Part shown: one piece after another, positions 46,015-54,900 of the stretch | Layout: each line of letters opens with the position of its first letter | Position numbering within the stretch: the stretch's first letter is position 1 | Assembly: GCA_903893565.1 (NCBI GenBank) | Contig: CAITMU010000070.1 | Span: 1 to 64,000 of the forward strand | Direction: 5' to 3' | Length of the DNA: 64,000 nt | DNA from: an uncultured beta proteobacterium | GTDB lineage: Bacteria; Pseudomonadota; Gammaproteobacteria; Burkholderiales; SG8-41 | Position numbers and translations under genes: made by a program | The notes under the pieces: model-generated | Told to the model about the DNA's origin: nothing | Databases searched by the model: none | The model's input: only the letters and a program-made list of their open reading frames with translations

Positions 46015-47229
46015 ATGACAACAATGAATCCTCCCCTGCATGGAATACGGGTATTGGATCTCACCAATATCGTGGCTGGCCCCTTAGCAACGTATCAAAT
46101 GGTAATGATGGGGGCTGAAGTGATTAAGATTGAAACCCCCAAAAGTGGTGATTTATCTCGCAAGATGGGTGCGGATAAAGCCCTAGCACAACAGAATATG
46201 GGCGTGTCTTTTTGCGCTAACAACGCGGGAAAGAAGTCTTTAAGTCTTAACTTAAAAGCGCCCGAAGGCAAAGCCATCTTTTTACGAATGGTGAAAGAAG
46301 CCGATGTGGTGATTGAGAATTTTAGACCCGGGGTGATGAAACGCCTCGGTCTTGATTATGAAAAACTCAAAGCGTTAAACGCCGGTCTTATCTACTGTTC
46401 CGTGTCAGGTTTTGGTCAAGAAGGGCCCCTATCTCAACGCCCCGCCTATGATCAAATCGTGCAAGGGTTTTCTGGACTCATGAGTCTCACCGGCAATGAA
46501 AAAACAGCCCCCACTCGCGCAGGCTACATTGCTTGCGACGCGATGGGCGCGATGAGTGCCGCCTTTGCCATTTGTGCGGCTCTAGTCAGAAAACAAAAAA
46601 CCGGCGAAGGCGAGTGCATTGATGTGTCTCTTCTCGATGCCACCCTGTCAACCATGGCCGTTTGGGTTGTTTCCAATTACTTAAACGCAGGCGCCATCCC
46701 CAAACCGATGGGCAATGAAAACCACACAGCAGCCCCCTCGGGCACCTTCCAATGCCAAGAGGGACAGATCAATATCGTCAATAATGAAGAGCACCAGTTC
46801 ATGGCCCTTTGTGACGTGTTAGGTCATCCGCAATGGAAGACCGATGCTCGCTTTAATGAACGACATCAGCGTATCGCGCATCGCGAAATATTACGTGAGT
46901 TAATCGAAAAAATCCTGTCCACACAAAACGCGACCTTCTGGGAAAAAGCTTTCACCCAAGCGGGGGTGCCGGTGGGCCCCGTGTTCAGTGTGCCGCAAGT
47001 ATTGGCGCAGGATCAAATTGCCCATCGAGGTTTATTAAAAACATTCCCCAATGCTTTAGGCGAAGGGCGCGATCTTACCATCGCCAAAACCGGCTATCGA
47101 CTGAGCAATACCCCGCCCGATGTCATGAGCCCCCCACCCCGACTGGGAGAACATGGGGACGAGATCCTTAAAAATTTAGGCTATGATGAAGAGGGGCTGA
47201 TACGACTTAAAACCGAAGGGGTGATCTAA
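46015..47229 (+). CDS. class III CoA-transferase (CaiB/BaiF family)
   Basis: 404 aa: GIRVLDLTNIVAGPLATYQ at the N terminus, GKKSLSLNLKAPEGK, ENFRPGVMKRLGLDY and the catalytic-type aspartate D146 in RPAYDQIVQGFSG. It would activate the acid imported by the adjacent Bug protein to its CoA ester for cleavage by the HMG-CoA-lyase-like aldolase of the same operon; this order of steps is inferred. An ATG three codons on (46024) is an alternative start. Confidence 0.9.
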   Translation: MTTMNPPLHGIRVLDLTNIVAGPLATYQMVMMGAEVIKIETPKSGDLSRKMGADKALAQQNMGVSFCANNAGKKSLSLNLKAPEGKAIFLRMVKEADVVIENFRPGVMKRLGLDYEKLKALNAGLIYCSVSGFGQEGPLSQRPAYDQIVQGFSGLMSLTGNEKTAPTRAGYIACDAMGAMSAAFAICAALVRKQKTGEGECIDVSLLDATLSTMAVWVVSNYLNAGAIPKPMGNENHTAAPSGTFQCQEGQINIVNNEEHQFMALCDVLGHPQWKTDARFNERHQRIAHREILRELIEKILSTQNATFWEKAFTQAGVPVGPVFSVPQVLAQDQIAHRGLLKTFPNALGEGRDLTIAKTGYRLSNTPPDVMSPPPRLGEHGDEILKNLGYDEEGLIRLKTEGVI

Positions 47230-47288
47230 TCCACTGTTTTATCCCTTGATATTTTTTGATCCTATTTTTAGAAAGATAAAATCCCACC

Positions 47289-48212
47289 ATGCTTTTTTAT
47301 GAACCCCCACAACTTATTCAAACCGAAGTCTTTACCAGTGTTCCGACAGCCTTTCGTAAGCCCAAAGGGAGTCTCAGTCACGGGGTCGGGGTCGGACAAA
47401 AAAAAGAATCCAGAGACTGCTTTCTCGAAGGACCGTCCTTTGATCGAGAGGGTAATTTATATGTTGTCGATATTCCCTACTCTCGAATTTTCAAGATTAG
47501 TCCCGAAGCTGAATGGACATTAGTGTGTGAATACGATGGGGAGCCCAATGGCCTTAAGGTTCACAAGGATGGACGTATTGTGGTGGCTGATCGCAAACAG
47601 GGTCTGATGCAACTCGATGCCCAAAGTGGTCGCATCGAAACACTGATTAGTGGCAGCTCCAAGGAGCGATTCAAGGGTTTAAACGATCTGGTATTCGCCT
47701 CCAATGGTGATCTTTACTTTACGGACCAAGGGCAAACGGGCTTACATGACCCGACTGGACGCGTCTATCGCTTTAGTGCTTCGGGCAAACTCGATTGCCT
47801 GATCGATACCGTTCCCAGTCCCAATGGCATTGTGCTCTCCCCAAAGGAAAAAGCCCTCTATGTGGCGGTGACCCGTACTAATTCCATTTGGGTCATGCCC
47901 TTTGACGAAGAGGATAAGGTGTCAAAGGCCGGTATCTTTGTACAACTGCCTTCTGCGGGACCTGATGGACTCGCTATGGATGAAAAAGGCAATCTCGTAG
48001 TGGCCCACCCAAGCACTGGGCTAGTCTGGGTGTACGACCGTAAAGGCGTGCCCGTCTACCAAATCCAATCCTGCAAGGGTGTGATGACAGTCAACATTGC
48101 TTACGGTGGCAAGGATAATAAAACCTTGTATATTCTGGAGTCTAAGTCAGGCAGTATACTGACCGCTCGTATGCCTGTAGCCGGCAAACGCATGTATTCT
48201 CATGCCGAATAA
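47289..48212 (+). CDS. SMP-30/gluconolactonase family protein
   Basis: 307-aa six-bladed beta-propeller hydrolase. Typical blocks are EGPSFDREGNLYVVDIPYSRIF, EPNGLKVHKDGRIVVAD, GLNDLVFASNGDLYFTD, SPNGIVLSPKEKALYVAVT and GPDGLAMDEKGNLVVAHP; the E, N and D residues at the starts of blades are the expected metal ligands. It would open a lactone such as an aldonolactone. It is the last gene of the lyase operon, 59 bp after the CoA-transferase. No signal peptide. Confidence 0.88.
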   Translation: MLFYEPPQLIQTEVFTSVPTAFRKPKGSLSHGVGVGQKKESRDCFLEGPSFDREGNLYVVDIPYSRIFKISPEAEWTLVCEYDGEPNGLKVHKDGRIVVADRKQGLMQLDAQSGRIETLISGSSKERFKGLNDLVFASNGDLYFTDQGQTGLHDPTGRVYRFSASGKLDCLIDTVPSPNGIVLSPKEKALYVAVTRTNSIWVMPFDEEDKVSKAGIFVQLPSAGPDGLAMDEKGNLVVAHPSTGLVWVYDRKGVPVYQIQSCKGVMTVNIAYGGKDNKTLYILESKSGSILTARMPVAGKRMYSHAE

Positions 48213-48266
48213 GAGCACACTTTATCAGTGGTAATCAATGGCATGTCATGGGGCAATGAATAACGT

Positions 48267-48311
48267 CATAGGGGGGGAGCAAGAGCTCTGCCCTCAGTGC
48301 CCCCCCCTATG
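48267..48311. terminator. hairpin between convergent SMP-30 and htpG genes
   Basis: CATAGGGGGGG (48267-48277) and CCCCCCCTATG (48301-48311) form a perfect 11-bp stem with a 23-base loop between two convergent genes. A T6 run follows on the plus strand at about 48322. It probably ends transcription from the SMP-30 operon and perhaps from htpG. Confidence 0.55.
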
Positions 48312-48328
48312 GACCAGCGCAATTTTTT

Positions 48329-50239
48329 CTAAGCCTGACCTAAAGCCAACATCAATTGATTTAATCGTTTGACAAAGCCTGCCGGATCTTCCAATTGCCC
48401 GCCCTCGGCCAGCAAGGATTGATCAAAAAGCACTTTACTCAAATCAGCAAATCGATCTTCATCGATCTCTTTATCTAAGCGCATGACCAAGGGATGCTGG
48501 GTATTGATTTCAAGAATAGGCTTGGAACTGGGCACATTTTGACCCGCTGCTTTAAGCATGCGCTGAAAGTTTGCTCCCATGTCGTATTCGTCGGCCACTA
48601 GACATGCAGGAGAATCCGTCAAGCGTAAAGTCACACGCACTTCTTTAACCGACTCACCCAACGCTTTTTGAATACGTTCTAGCAAGGGCTTAGACTCGTC
48701 GGCAAGTTTTTCTTGTGCTTTTTTCTCGGCCTCATCTTCAAGCTTACCTAACTCCAAGCGCCCTTTGGCTACCGATTGCAAGGTTTTGCCCTCAAACTCT
48801 GTTAAGTGCTGAGTGACCCATTCATCGACCCGATCGCTGAACAACAACACTTCAACCCCTTTCTTGCGAAAGACTTCCAAATGAGGACTATTCTTAGCAC
48901 CGGCAAAGCTTTCAGCGGTCACGAAATAGATTTTTTCTTGTTCCGGTTTCATACGCGCGATGTAATCGGTCAAGCTCACGTCCTGGACATCCGTATCATT
49001 GTGCGTTGAGGCAAATCGACAAAGCTTCGCAATGCGCTCCCGATTGGCGTGATCTTCCACAACCCCTTCTTTAATCACACGACCAAATTCTTTCCAGAAA
49101 GTGGTGAATTTTTCTTTTTGATTTTCGGCCAAGTCCTCAATCATCGACAATATGCGCTTAACGTTACCGCCTCGCATTGCTTCGATATCCTTGGACTCCT
49201 GCAAAATCTCACGTGATACATTGAGGGGCAAGTCGGCCGAATCAATCACCCCGCGCACAAATCGCAAATAAACCGGCAGTAACTGCTCAGCATCATCCAT
49301 AATAAACACGCGACGCACGTAAAGCTTAATGCCACGACGGTGCTCACGATCCCAAAGATCAAAAGGCGCACGAGCGGGGATATAGAGGAGCTGGGTATAT
49401 TCCTTACGGCCCTCGACCTTATTGTGGGAATAAATCAGTGGGTTTTCAAAATCATGCGACACATGCTTATAGAACTCGAAATACTGCTCTTCCGTGATGT
49501 CGCTCTTGGAGCGCGTCCATAAGGCACTGGCCTGATTGACCGTTTCATCTTTATCGGTGGTTTTATAAGCATTGGCGTCTTTGTCCCAGCTTTCCTCTTT
49601 CATTAAAATGGGCAAAGTAATGTGGTCAGAGTATTTACGGATGATGGTGCGAAGGCGAAGACCGGTAGCCAGTTCGTCTTCCCCTTCCCGAAGGTGCAAC
49701 GTGACTTGGGTGCCGCGGGATGTTTTTTCAACATTTTCCAAGGTGTATTCCCCGCCACCCTCGGATTCCCAGCAAATACCGGTCGAGGCGTCTAGCCCAG
49801 CCCGGCGTGTTAGAACCGTCACCTTTTCGGCAACCACAAAAGCTGAGTAAAAACCCACGCCAAATTGACCAATGAGGTTGGTGTCCTTGGCCTGGTCACC
49901 GGTTAATTTACTTAAAAACTCACGGGTTCCTGATTTGGCAATAGTGCCGATATTTGAGATCACCTCTTCGCGAGACATCCCGATACCGTTATCGCTAATT
50001 GTGATGGTGCGTTCTTTAGCGTCAAAAGAAACCCGAATATTCAGATCCGGATCATTTTCAAAGAGGTTTTTATCAGACAGGGCCTCGAAACGTAACTTAT
50101 CAGAGGCGTCAGAAGCATTAGAAATCAGTTCACGAAGAAAAATCTCCTTATTACTGTATAAGGAATGGATCATCAGGTTAAGTAATTGCTTTACTTCAGC
50201 CTGAAATCCGTGGGTTTCTTTGGTCGTAGTGTCGGTCAT
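48329..50239 (-). CDS. htpG: Hsp90 chaperone HtpG
   Basis: 636 aa from the ATG at 50239, chosen because AAAGGA lies seven bases upstream; a TTG at 50245 is two codons earlier. Bacterial Hsp90: the N-terminal GHKL ATPase has [31 protein letters not shown] and [11 protein letters not shown]; the middle domain has [23 protein letters not shown] and [12 protein letters not shown]; the C-terminal dimerisation domain is complete. Length equals the family norm. ATP-dependent folding and remodelling of client proteins. A sigma-32 type promoter lies 47 bp upstream. Confidence 0.97.
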   Translation of the reverse strand: MTDTTTKETHGFQAEVKQLLNLMIHSLYSNKEIFLRELISNASDASDKLRFEALSDKNLFENDPDLNIRVSFDAKERTITISDNGIGMSREEVISNIGTIAKSGTREFLSKLTGDQAKDTNLIGQFGVGFYSAFVVAEKVTVLTRRAGLDASTGICWESEGGGEYTLENVEKTSRGTQVTLHLREGEDELATGLRLRTIIRKYSDHITLPILMKEESWDKDANAYKTTDKDETVNQASALWTRSKSDITEEQYFEFYKHVSHDFENPLIYSHNKVEGRKEYTQLLYIPARAPFDLWDREHRRGIKLYVRRVFIMDDAEQLLPVYLRFVRGVIDSADLPLNVSREILQESKDIEAMRGGNVKRILSMIEDLAENQKEKFTTFWKEFGRVIKEGVVEDHANRERIAKLCRFASTHNDTDVQDVSLTDYIARMKPEQEKIYFVTAESFAGAKNSPHLEVFRKKGVEVLLFSDRVDEWVTQHLTEFEGKTLQSVAKGRLELGKLEDEAEKKAQEKLADESKPLLERIQKALGESVKEVRVTLRLTDSPACLVADEYDMGANFQRMLKAAGQNVPSSKPILEINTQHPLVMRLDKEIDEDRFADLSKVLFDQSLLAEGGQLEDPAGFVKRLNQLMLALGQA

Positions 50240-50245
50240 CGTCAA

Positions 50246-50688
50246 TTCCTTTTATAAAACATAGACTTAATTGTACTAAACACTAATATTGGGGCAACTG
50301 CAATAAATTCAAGAATAAAACCTTGAACAAAGCAGAAGATTGTTCAAGCTAACGGCTACGTGCGCAGTTTGATTCTAAACTGCCTGAAAAAAAACCTATA
50401 TAGTGTTTCAATGAGCACCTTGGTTGCAAGGGGTCAACCATTTGCGCCTTTTAAGTTCACAACTACAAAGTCCTCTTAAAAATAAAAAAAACAGCAAAAA
50501 CAGAGAGTTAACTGACACAAAATTCTTTACAGGCTCCGAAGAAACTTAATTTTTATTCAATACGAATGCAAATCTCATCAACGCTACTTCACCCTTTGGA
50601 ATTTTGAAGACTTCTTGCCATGGATTCCCCCCCCTTCAACCACCACTAGACGCTCTGATATCATTTTTTTGCTTGGTCTTTTGTCAGT
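50246..50688. other. htpG upstream region
   Basis: About 440 bp: the htpG heat-shock promoter at 50286-50313 and, at the far end (about 50630-50688), the frameshifted 3' tail of the hipA remnant. Between about 50320 and 50600 the sequence is AT-rich and shows nothing I can assign. Confidence 0.6.
50286..50313 (-). promoter_or_regulatory. sigma-32 heat-shock promoter of htpG
   Basis: On the minus strand CTTGAA (50313-50308), a 13-base spacer, then CCCCAATAT (50294-50286). This fits the RpoH consensus CTTGAAA-N(13-15)-CCCCATNT closely and is placed correctly for a transcript start about 40 bases before the htpG ATG. Confidence 0.75.
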
Positions 50689-51306
50689 TCATAGCACTCT
50701 GCCGTAGAAATCAGACTCCCAAGCTTGGGACGATTGGGCGTTCATATCGAGATTCAAAGCCTGCTCGGCCTTATCAATATTGGGATTTAAATCAAAAGCT
50801 GGTGATAGGTGCCAACCTGTTGGCTCAAGATTAAATCCATGATTGCGTAAATGATCGTCTCGATTGCTAATCATGACATTAAAAATCACTCTTCGAAATA
50901 GCTGAGCCCAATCTTCTTTCACACTTCCTGTAGCACCTCGCGACATAATAAATTGAGCAATATCTACATAGCTCGATTGGTCGCTGTTTTCTTGTTTAAG
51001 CATAGTCATTGCTGATGCATAATGAATTCGTCTTCCCTTGGAACGAACAAAACGTTTAACAGCAAAAGTTCTCCATTGACTCCCAAGCCGCAGTAGCTTG
51101 GCATCGGGCATATTGATTTTGCAAGCGGTTGCTAATTTGTGTGCCAACATCTCCCAAGCGCTCATATTTTTATCGTCATCTTTAGCAGGAAATTTAGCGA
51201 TCCACCGCGTATCATCCACTTGCGTGACGTTGGCTTTCGCGCCTGCACCACCCAATGAAGCTCCTTTTGGGAGAAGGTTTGCTAGGCTTTCGAAATTGTA
51301 GTTCAC
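50630..51306 (-). pseudogene. truncated and frameshifted hipA-like kinase
   Basis: The open part (50689-51306, 205 aa) has HipA kinase motifs: LLPKGASLGGAGAKANV, RWIAKFPAK, AVKRFVRSKG, VIFNVMISNRDDHLRNHGF (catalytic N-x-D-D-H) and GWHLSPAFDLNP. The N-terminal subdomain is missing; homology begins right at the junction with ISL3-derived sequence. Beyond the stop, another frame continues as CYELTKDQAKK and, after a shift in an A7 run (T7 on the plus strand at 50664-50670), MISERLVVVEGG, the expected HipA tail. No hipB-like antitoxin is adjacent. It is probably inactive. Confidence 0.7.
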
Positions 51307-51569
51307 TGGGAACTAGAGCATCGAGTTTTGGAATCCATCAAAAAACAATTGGCGTTGATGAGGTTAAATATGTTCAAGGACATCACGATTTGACACTGGC
51401 CTATCAAATTGATGAGCATTGCAGGGGGTTGCTATCGGTTGGGAAGGAGAGGACCGTTGAAACATTTGAAGGATTCTTTACTAAGATTGGGGCAGATTTG
51501 TCGAGAAAAATTAAATATGTGTATTCAGACATGTGGCATCCCTATTGGAATTTCATTAAAAGACGCTGA
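51303..51569 (+). pseudogene. ISL3-family transposase fragment
   Basis: Two frames joined at an A6 run (about 51339-51344) read ELEHRVLESIK and then TIGVDEVKYVQGHHDLTLAY, with YQIDEHCRGLLSVGKERTVE, FEGFFTKIGADL and YVYSDMWHPYWNFIK following. This is the central DDE-region segment of ISL3 transposases (IGVDE...YQID...VG..R...S.DMW..Y). Both ends of the transposase and its terminal repeats are missing. It abuts the truncated hipA, so the ISL3 event or a later deletion removed the hipA 5' end. Confidence 0.75.
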
Positions 51570-51623
51570 GTTAATCTTCAATTCCATAAACCTTCAGTCC
51601 TATATATTTGAAATCCTTGTGCT

Positions 51624-52511
51624 ATGATTAATGATAATAAAATTATTCACAAAATTATCATGAATTTTCCAATCTCACACATTTCATCCCTTTGTAAATA
51701 TACTGGCATTAGTTTTACTGCGGGTGCTATTACGCATGGATTCTTTAGCGGTGAGCGTTCATTTTGGACTGCTGTATTTGGGATAACAATTTATCTTGCT
51801 GGCGGTACATTAGAAAAAATTGCTAATCCGGATAAAGATCACAGCTGGACTGACGTATTGCTTATCGGCATTGTGGCTTCAATTGGATTAGGTTTCTTTA
51901 CTGGGGGGCTTCAGCACTTTCCAGACTCTCCCGCAAGAAGCTCATGGGTAGTGCCAGTAGGCTTTGTGATGAGCTTAGTTGCCATGTATCTGATGGAAGG
52001 CAAAGGCAAAGTCGATAGAAAAAAAGTAATTTCTTATGGCTTTATAAGTTCAATCATAGTTATCACCGCTTCAATTTATACTCTGTCCCACTTTAAGGGG
52101 CATGAATCAGAACATGAGCATGGCCACGATCATGGTGCTCCGGCAGTCGTAAGTTCATCTGCTAACCGAGAGATTCATATTGAGATGGACGACACCATGA
52201 AGTTCTCGCCAGCAAGCTGGGATGCTGTTCAGGGAGATTCAGTTCGTATTGTTGTTACCAATAAAGGCAAACTAGTTCATGAACTAGTAATAGGCCGTGA
52301 GGCTGATCTTAAGCAACATCTGATTGATATGAAAAAGCCTGGTTTTCAAGACCATCATCATGACAATGAAGTATCTGTAAAGCCTGGACAAACTGGCGAA
52401 TTGATTTGGACGTTTAATCAGCCGGGTGATTGGATTATGGGTTGTTTAGAAGATGGGCATTTTGAAGCGGGGATGAAAGGGATGATCAAGGTTACCCCTA
52501 AAGCTCGATGA
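51624..52511 (+). CDS. membrane-anchored cupredoxin-like copper protein
   Basis: 295 aa. The N-terminal half has four to five membrane helices (about 28-48, 50-62, 77-96, 107-124, 137-156) and a histidine-rich linker HESEHEHGHDH (160-170). The C-terminal half (about 181-293) is a cupredoxin domain with predicted type-1 copper ligands H219 (KLVHELVIG), C274, H279 and M284 (the C-x4-H-x4-M spacing in MGCLEDGHFEAGMKG). The cupredoxin domain should face the periplasm. I do not know this fusion by name; copper handling or electron transfer is inferred. Starts at 51624 and 51660 are both possible. Its codon use is more AT-rich than that of the flanking catabolic genes, and it sits in the mobile-element region. 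Confidence 0.8.
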   Translation: MINDNKIIHKIIMNFPISHISSLCKYTGISFTAGAITHGFFSGERSFWTAVFGITIYLAGGTLEKIANPDKDHSWTDVLLIGIVASIGLGFFTGGLQHFPDSPARSSWVVPVGFVMSLVAMYLMEGKGKVDRKKVISYGFISSIIVITASIYTLSHFKGHESEHEHGHDHGAPAVVSSSANREIHIEMDDTMKFSPASWDAVQGDSVRIVVTNKGKLVHELVIGREADLKQHLIDMKKPGFQDHHHDNEVSVKPGQTGELIWTFNQPGDWIMGCLEDGHFEAGMKGMIKVTPKAR

Positions 52512-52568
52512 GAGTATTGCAACCTAGGACTATTTTCCGATTCATTATCAATTCATTTTAAAAATCAT

Positions 52569-52617
52569 GAACTCCGAAGGGGCCATCCACAGGCGAGACC
52601 TGTGAATGGAGGAGTTC
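52569..52617. repeat. two-part inverted repeat (hairpin)
   Basis: Outer arms GAACTCC (52569-52575) and GGAGTTC (52611-52617), inner arms CCATCCACAGG (52583-52593) and CCTGTGAATGG (52599-52609) with one mismatch, loop CGAGA. About 17 of 18 possible pairs form, with one asymmetric bulge. It lies 58 bp after the cupredoxin stop without a T run. Confidence 0.65.
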
Positions 52618-52745
52618 TCCATAGCGGACGGATTGAGCAAGTAGACAGTAAAACGATTAAACTTTTTTATCTCAGTAAAGATGCGACGGAAATGATGGAA
52701 TTTATGGGTGGCTGTTATGATTCGAAGTAGTCAATTTCTGCAAGA

Positions 52746-52975
52746 CTAATTTAAAAAAATCATCATCATTGCAGGACCCAACGGCTCTGGTAAAACCACG
52801 TTTGTACTTGACTCTTTGCCTGCTGAAGCCAAAAAACTCAGTCCTTGTTATTTAAGAGATTACTCAACAAAATCGATTTCGTCTGCCATTAGGGCCAGAA
52901 TCTCTGCATCACAAAATTCAACTGATGCGATGCATCTTGCATTGTGTGATCCAAGCTACGATGCCGCCAAGTAAC
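52746..52975 (+). pseudogene. zeta-toxin-like P-loop kinase fragment
   Basis: The frame opens with KKIIIIAGPNGSGKTTF and LPAEAKKLS, nearly the same at DNA level as the intact gene at 55849 (KKIIIIAGPNGDGKTTF, LPAEAQTLR), including the bases just upstream. The TTG start of the intact copy has become TTT. After about 35 codons the homology stops and unrelated sequence follows to a stop at 52975. It is a decayed partial copy fused to foreign DNA. Confidence 0.7.
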
Positions 52976-53021
52976 AGATGAGATACCTTTTTTAATCAAT
53001 AAATTTGGCCAGCAAATAAGC

Positions 53022-53396
53022 TCACCCTGTTTGTGTGAAACTGTATTGCGCAGAATTTTTGGAAAACCAATACCATGGCACTGCGCGAATTTTTTCTATC
53101 TGGCTAGACTGAAGGCAGTAGTTTTCTAGAACTTCAAAGCTTTCTGCCATAGAAGCCCGTCCGAGCATCTGTTGAAACTCTTCAACTATCGTAGGTTGAT
53201 CAACGAGTAATGATTTTGTCTTTCCAAAGACTGACTTTAGATCAGTTTGGGAAATTTGATATGGTGAGTGGACTTCATGGGGCATTGTTCCCAGAAGCTC
53301 CCGATCTATTGATTCAGAAAATCCTAACAAAATATTGCCTAGCAGCAAATTGCCACGAATATGATGCAATGCGTTCAATAGTTCTTGCTTGGTCAT
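53022..53396 (-). CDS. hypothetical protein
   Basis: 124-aa reading frame, not recognised. It is soluble and mainly helical in composition, with motifs such as LLNALHHIRGNLLLGNILLG and EEFQQMLGRASMAESFEVLE, and no signal peptide. No clear Shine-Dalgarno precedes the ATG at 53396. It lies among broken toxin-antitoxin genes on the same strand as the DUF433/DUF5615 remnant, so it could be a surviving cassette gene or a fragment of a larger protein. Confidence 0.4.
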   Translation of the reverse strand: MTKQELLNALHHIRGNLLLGNILLGFSESIDRELLGTMPHEVHSPYQISQTDLKSVFGKTKSLLVDQPTIVEEFQQMLGRASMAESFEVLENYCLQSSQIEKIRAVPWYWFSKNSAQYSFTQTG

Positions 53397-53469
53397 GAAT
53401 TTGGGGTTAGGTGGCTTTCTCTTTAGTAGAGCTTAAATGGGTCAATTTCAACCGACCTCAAACCTTGCT

Positions 53470-53807
53470 TTATTTATCTATTAATTCAGCTGATGACATG
53501 CCAGCTACTTCAAGGCAGTGATGGATCTGATCTTTGTGATCTAGCAGCATCTTAAGAACAGTCGCACGATTTAATTTGGATTTCGGATCCGGATTACTTG
53601 ATGTGGGGCTACCCATACCAAGGAAATCTCCTAGAAATCTGCATCTCTGGTCACGACTACATACCCATCTTTCTTGGCTCGCAGCCAAATATCTTGATCA
53701 GAAGCAGATTCCATTCCCAACAGAGTAACTTGAGAAGTACCTGGGAATTTGTGATGCAAAAAAGGAACGATTCGACAGTATAGGTTTTCGTCAAGTTAAA
53801 GTTTCAT
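53470..53807 (-). pseudogene. broken DUF5615 PIN-like toxin gene
   Basis: From the ATG at 53807, which overlaps the antitoxin stop as ATGA, the frame reads MKL, stop, LDENLYCRIVPFLHHKFPGT, SQVTLLGMESASDQDIWLRA and KKDGYVVVTRDADF, another stop, and then continues in a second frame as SKLNRATVLKMLLDHKDQIH to 53470. L-D-E-N and T-R-D-A-D-F are the acidic active-site motifs of the DUF5615 PIN-like family. At least two stops and one frameshift show it is dead. A 72-codon open frame (53688-53470) is only its tail. Confidence 0.78.
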
Positions 53808-54024
53808 TGAACCATAAGTAAATAAACCTGATGCTCACGGTCAGCAGCGTAAGGCAAGACGGCCAAAATATCTTCATGTGCTAGCTCGTGAAAATCATCA
53901 AGCACTTCTTGATGCGACATGCCCCTAGAGAGCATAGAGAGAACGTCATAAAAACCGAAATGCGCAACCCTCTGGTGCAGGGCCTACCACCGCGCTTACC
54001 TGACTCTAAGGTTATACGATCCAT
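53804..54024 (-). pseudogene. frameshifted DUF433 antitoxin gene
   Basis: ATG at 54024 with GGGAG eight bases upstream. The first frame gives MDRITLESGKRGGRPCTRGL and RISV, then one extra T shifts to YDVLSMLSRGMSHQEVLDDF and LAHEDILAVLPYAADREHQ, ending at the TGA at 53804. This is a complete DUF433 antitoxin apart from the single-base shift. The ATGA overlap with the DUF5615 gene shows the original toxin-antitoxin operon. Confidence 0.8.
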
Positions 54025-54082
54025 ATAAAACTCCCTAATTCAGCAACATAGCGAATTGACGGTAACTTATTTGATCCGCAAT

Positions 54083-54547
54083 TTAAGATTTGATTTTGCT
54101 TTCGAATCGCGTAAGCACTGATGTGAGCTGCGCAGCTGCATGGACGGCGGCTGTCCAGCGTTCAAAACGCTCATTGGGATCGTCCGGGTAGTCGTGGGTA
54201 AACTGGTTACGGATTTGGCGGAGAGTTTGCCAGTCATCAGCGCTCGCCAGCCAACCCAATTGTTCTAGCCGGGCAAAGCGGTCTAAGGCCGACATGAGTG
54301 CTACATCTTCGCCCAGTGCTTTGAGCACTGCGGGCATCAGCTTTGCGCCCATATCGTCTTGCAGTCGGGTGTAACGGTAGGCAAATTGATCCATTAAGCG
54401 CCGGTCTTGTTTGTTCAGGTTGGTGTAGTCATCCACACCCATGGCCCGTGCTTGAATATCTTGCAAGGCATCTTGAAGCGCGTCGGCATGACCTAGGCAC
54501 AAAGCCAAACTATGCTGCAGCGCCATTTGTTCGGGAGTTTGCTTCAT
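54083..54547 (-). CDS. hepT: HepT-like HEPN toxin
   Basis: 154-aa helical HEPN-domain protein with the R-x4-H motif R113-N-Q-F-T-H118 followed by D-Y120 (RNQFTHDY), as in HepT toxins where the tyrosine is AMPylated by the partner. Such proteins act as RNases, or as inactive-when-AMPylated toxins. The start overlaps the end of the nucleotidyltransferase gene by four bases (ATGA). Both genes are open and motif-complete, so this may be the one working module in the cluster. Confidence 0.82.
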   Translation of the reverse strand: MKQTPEQMALQHSLALCLGHADALQDALQDIQARAMGVDDYTNLNKQDRRLMDQFAYRYTRLQDDMGAKLMPAVLKALGEDVALMSALDRFARLEQLGWLASADDWQTLRQIRNQFTHDYPDDPNERFERWTAAVHAAAQLTSVLTRFESKIKS

Positions 54548-54864
54548 TGGAGTTTGATGCCTGTTCTATACGCCACTTCAATAATGGGTCGCATGTCCTG
54601 AGGTTGCTCCACAATAAGATCGACTTTACGCTCACCTAAATGCCGCTCTAGAAGGGTCAGCATTTTGATTTTTTGCATAAAACCCTGCTGTCGCACAGTG
54701 ACATCTTCGGCTGTTTGCGCTTGGGGACACACCAAAAGGTCAATGTCGCCGCCTTTTTTGGAATCATCCACGCGCGAGCCAAACAGCCACACAGATGTGC
54801 CTTGGCCAAATGCAGCAGTTGCAGCCTGTCGAATGGCCTGAATTTGGTCTGAACTAAGACGCAT
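54544..54864 (-). CDS. mntA: MntA-like nucleotidyltransferase antitoxin
   Basis: 106 aa from the ATG at 54864 (a start at 54900 would add 12 residues). Minimal nucleotidyltransferase with the G-S-x10-D-x-D motif: G29-S30-R31 and D40-x-D42 (LFGSR...GGDIDLLV). MntA-type antitoxins transfer AMP to the HepT tyrosine and so neutralise it. It is the first gene of the pair, with the expected antitoxin-first order and a four-base overlap. Confidence 0.82.
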   Translation of the reverse strand: MRLSSDQIQAIRQAATAAFGQGTSVWLFGSRVDDSKKGGDIDLLVCPQAQTAEDVTVRQQGFMQKIKMLTLLERHLGERKVDLIVEQPQDMRPIIEVAYRTGIKLQ

Positions 54865-54900
54865 GTCTAATCGTCCTAGCACGACAATAGTTCCAATCAA

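Larger units (their letters stand above)
52512..53021. other. gene-poor stretch with hairpin and gene scraps
   Basis: About 510 bp. It holds a strong compound hairpin (52569-52617), the end of an unidentified reading frame (RIEQVDSKTIKLFYLSKDA, stop at 52730) without a visible start, and a zeta-type kinase fragment (52746-52975). No intact gene. Confidence 0.6.
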
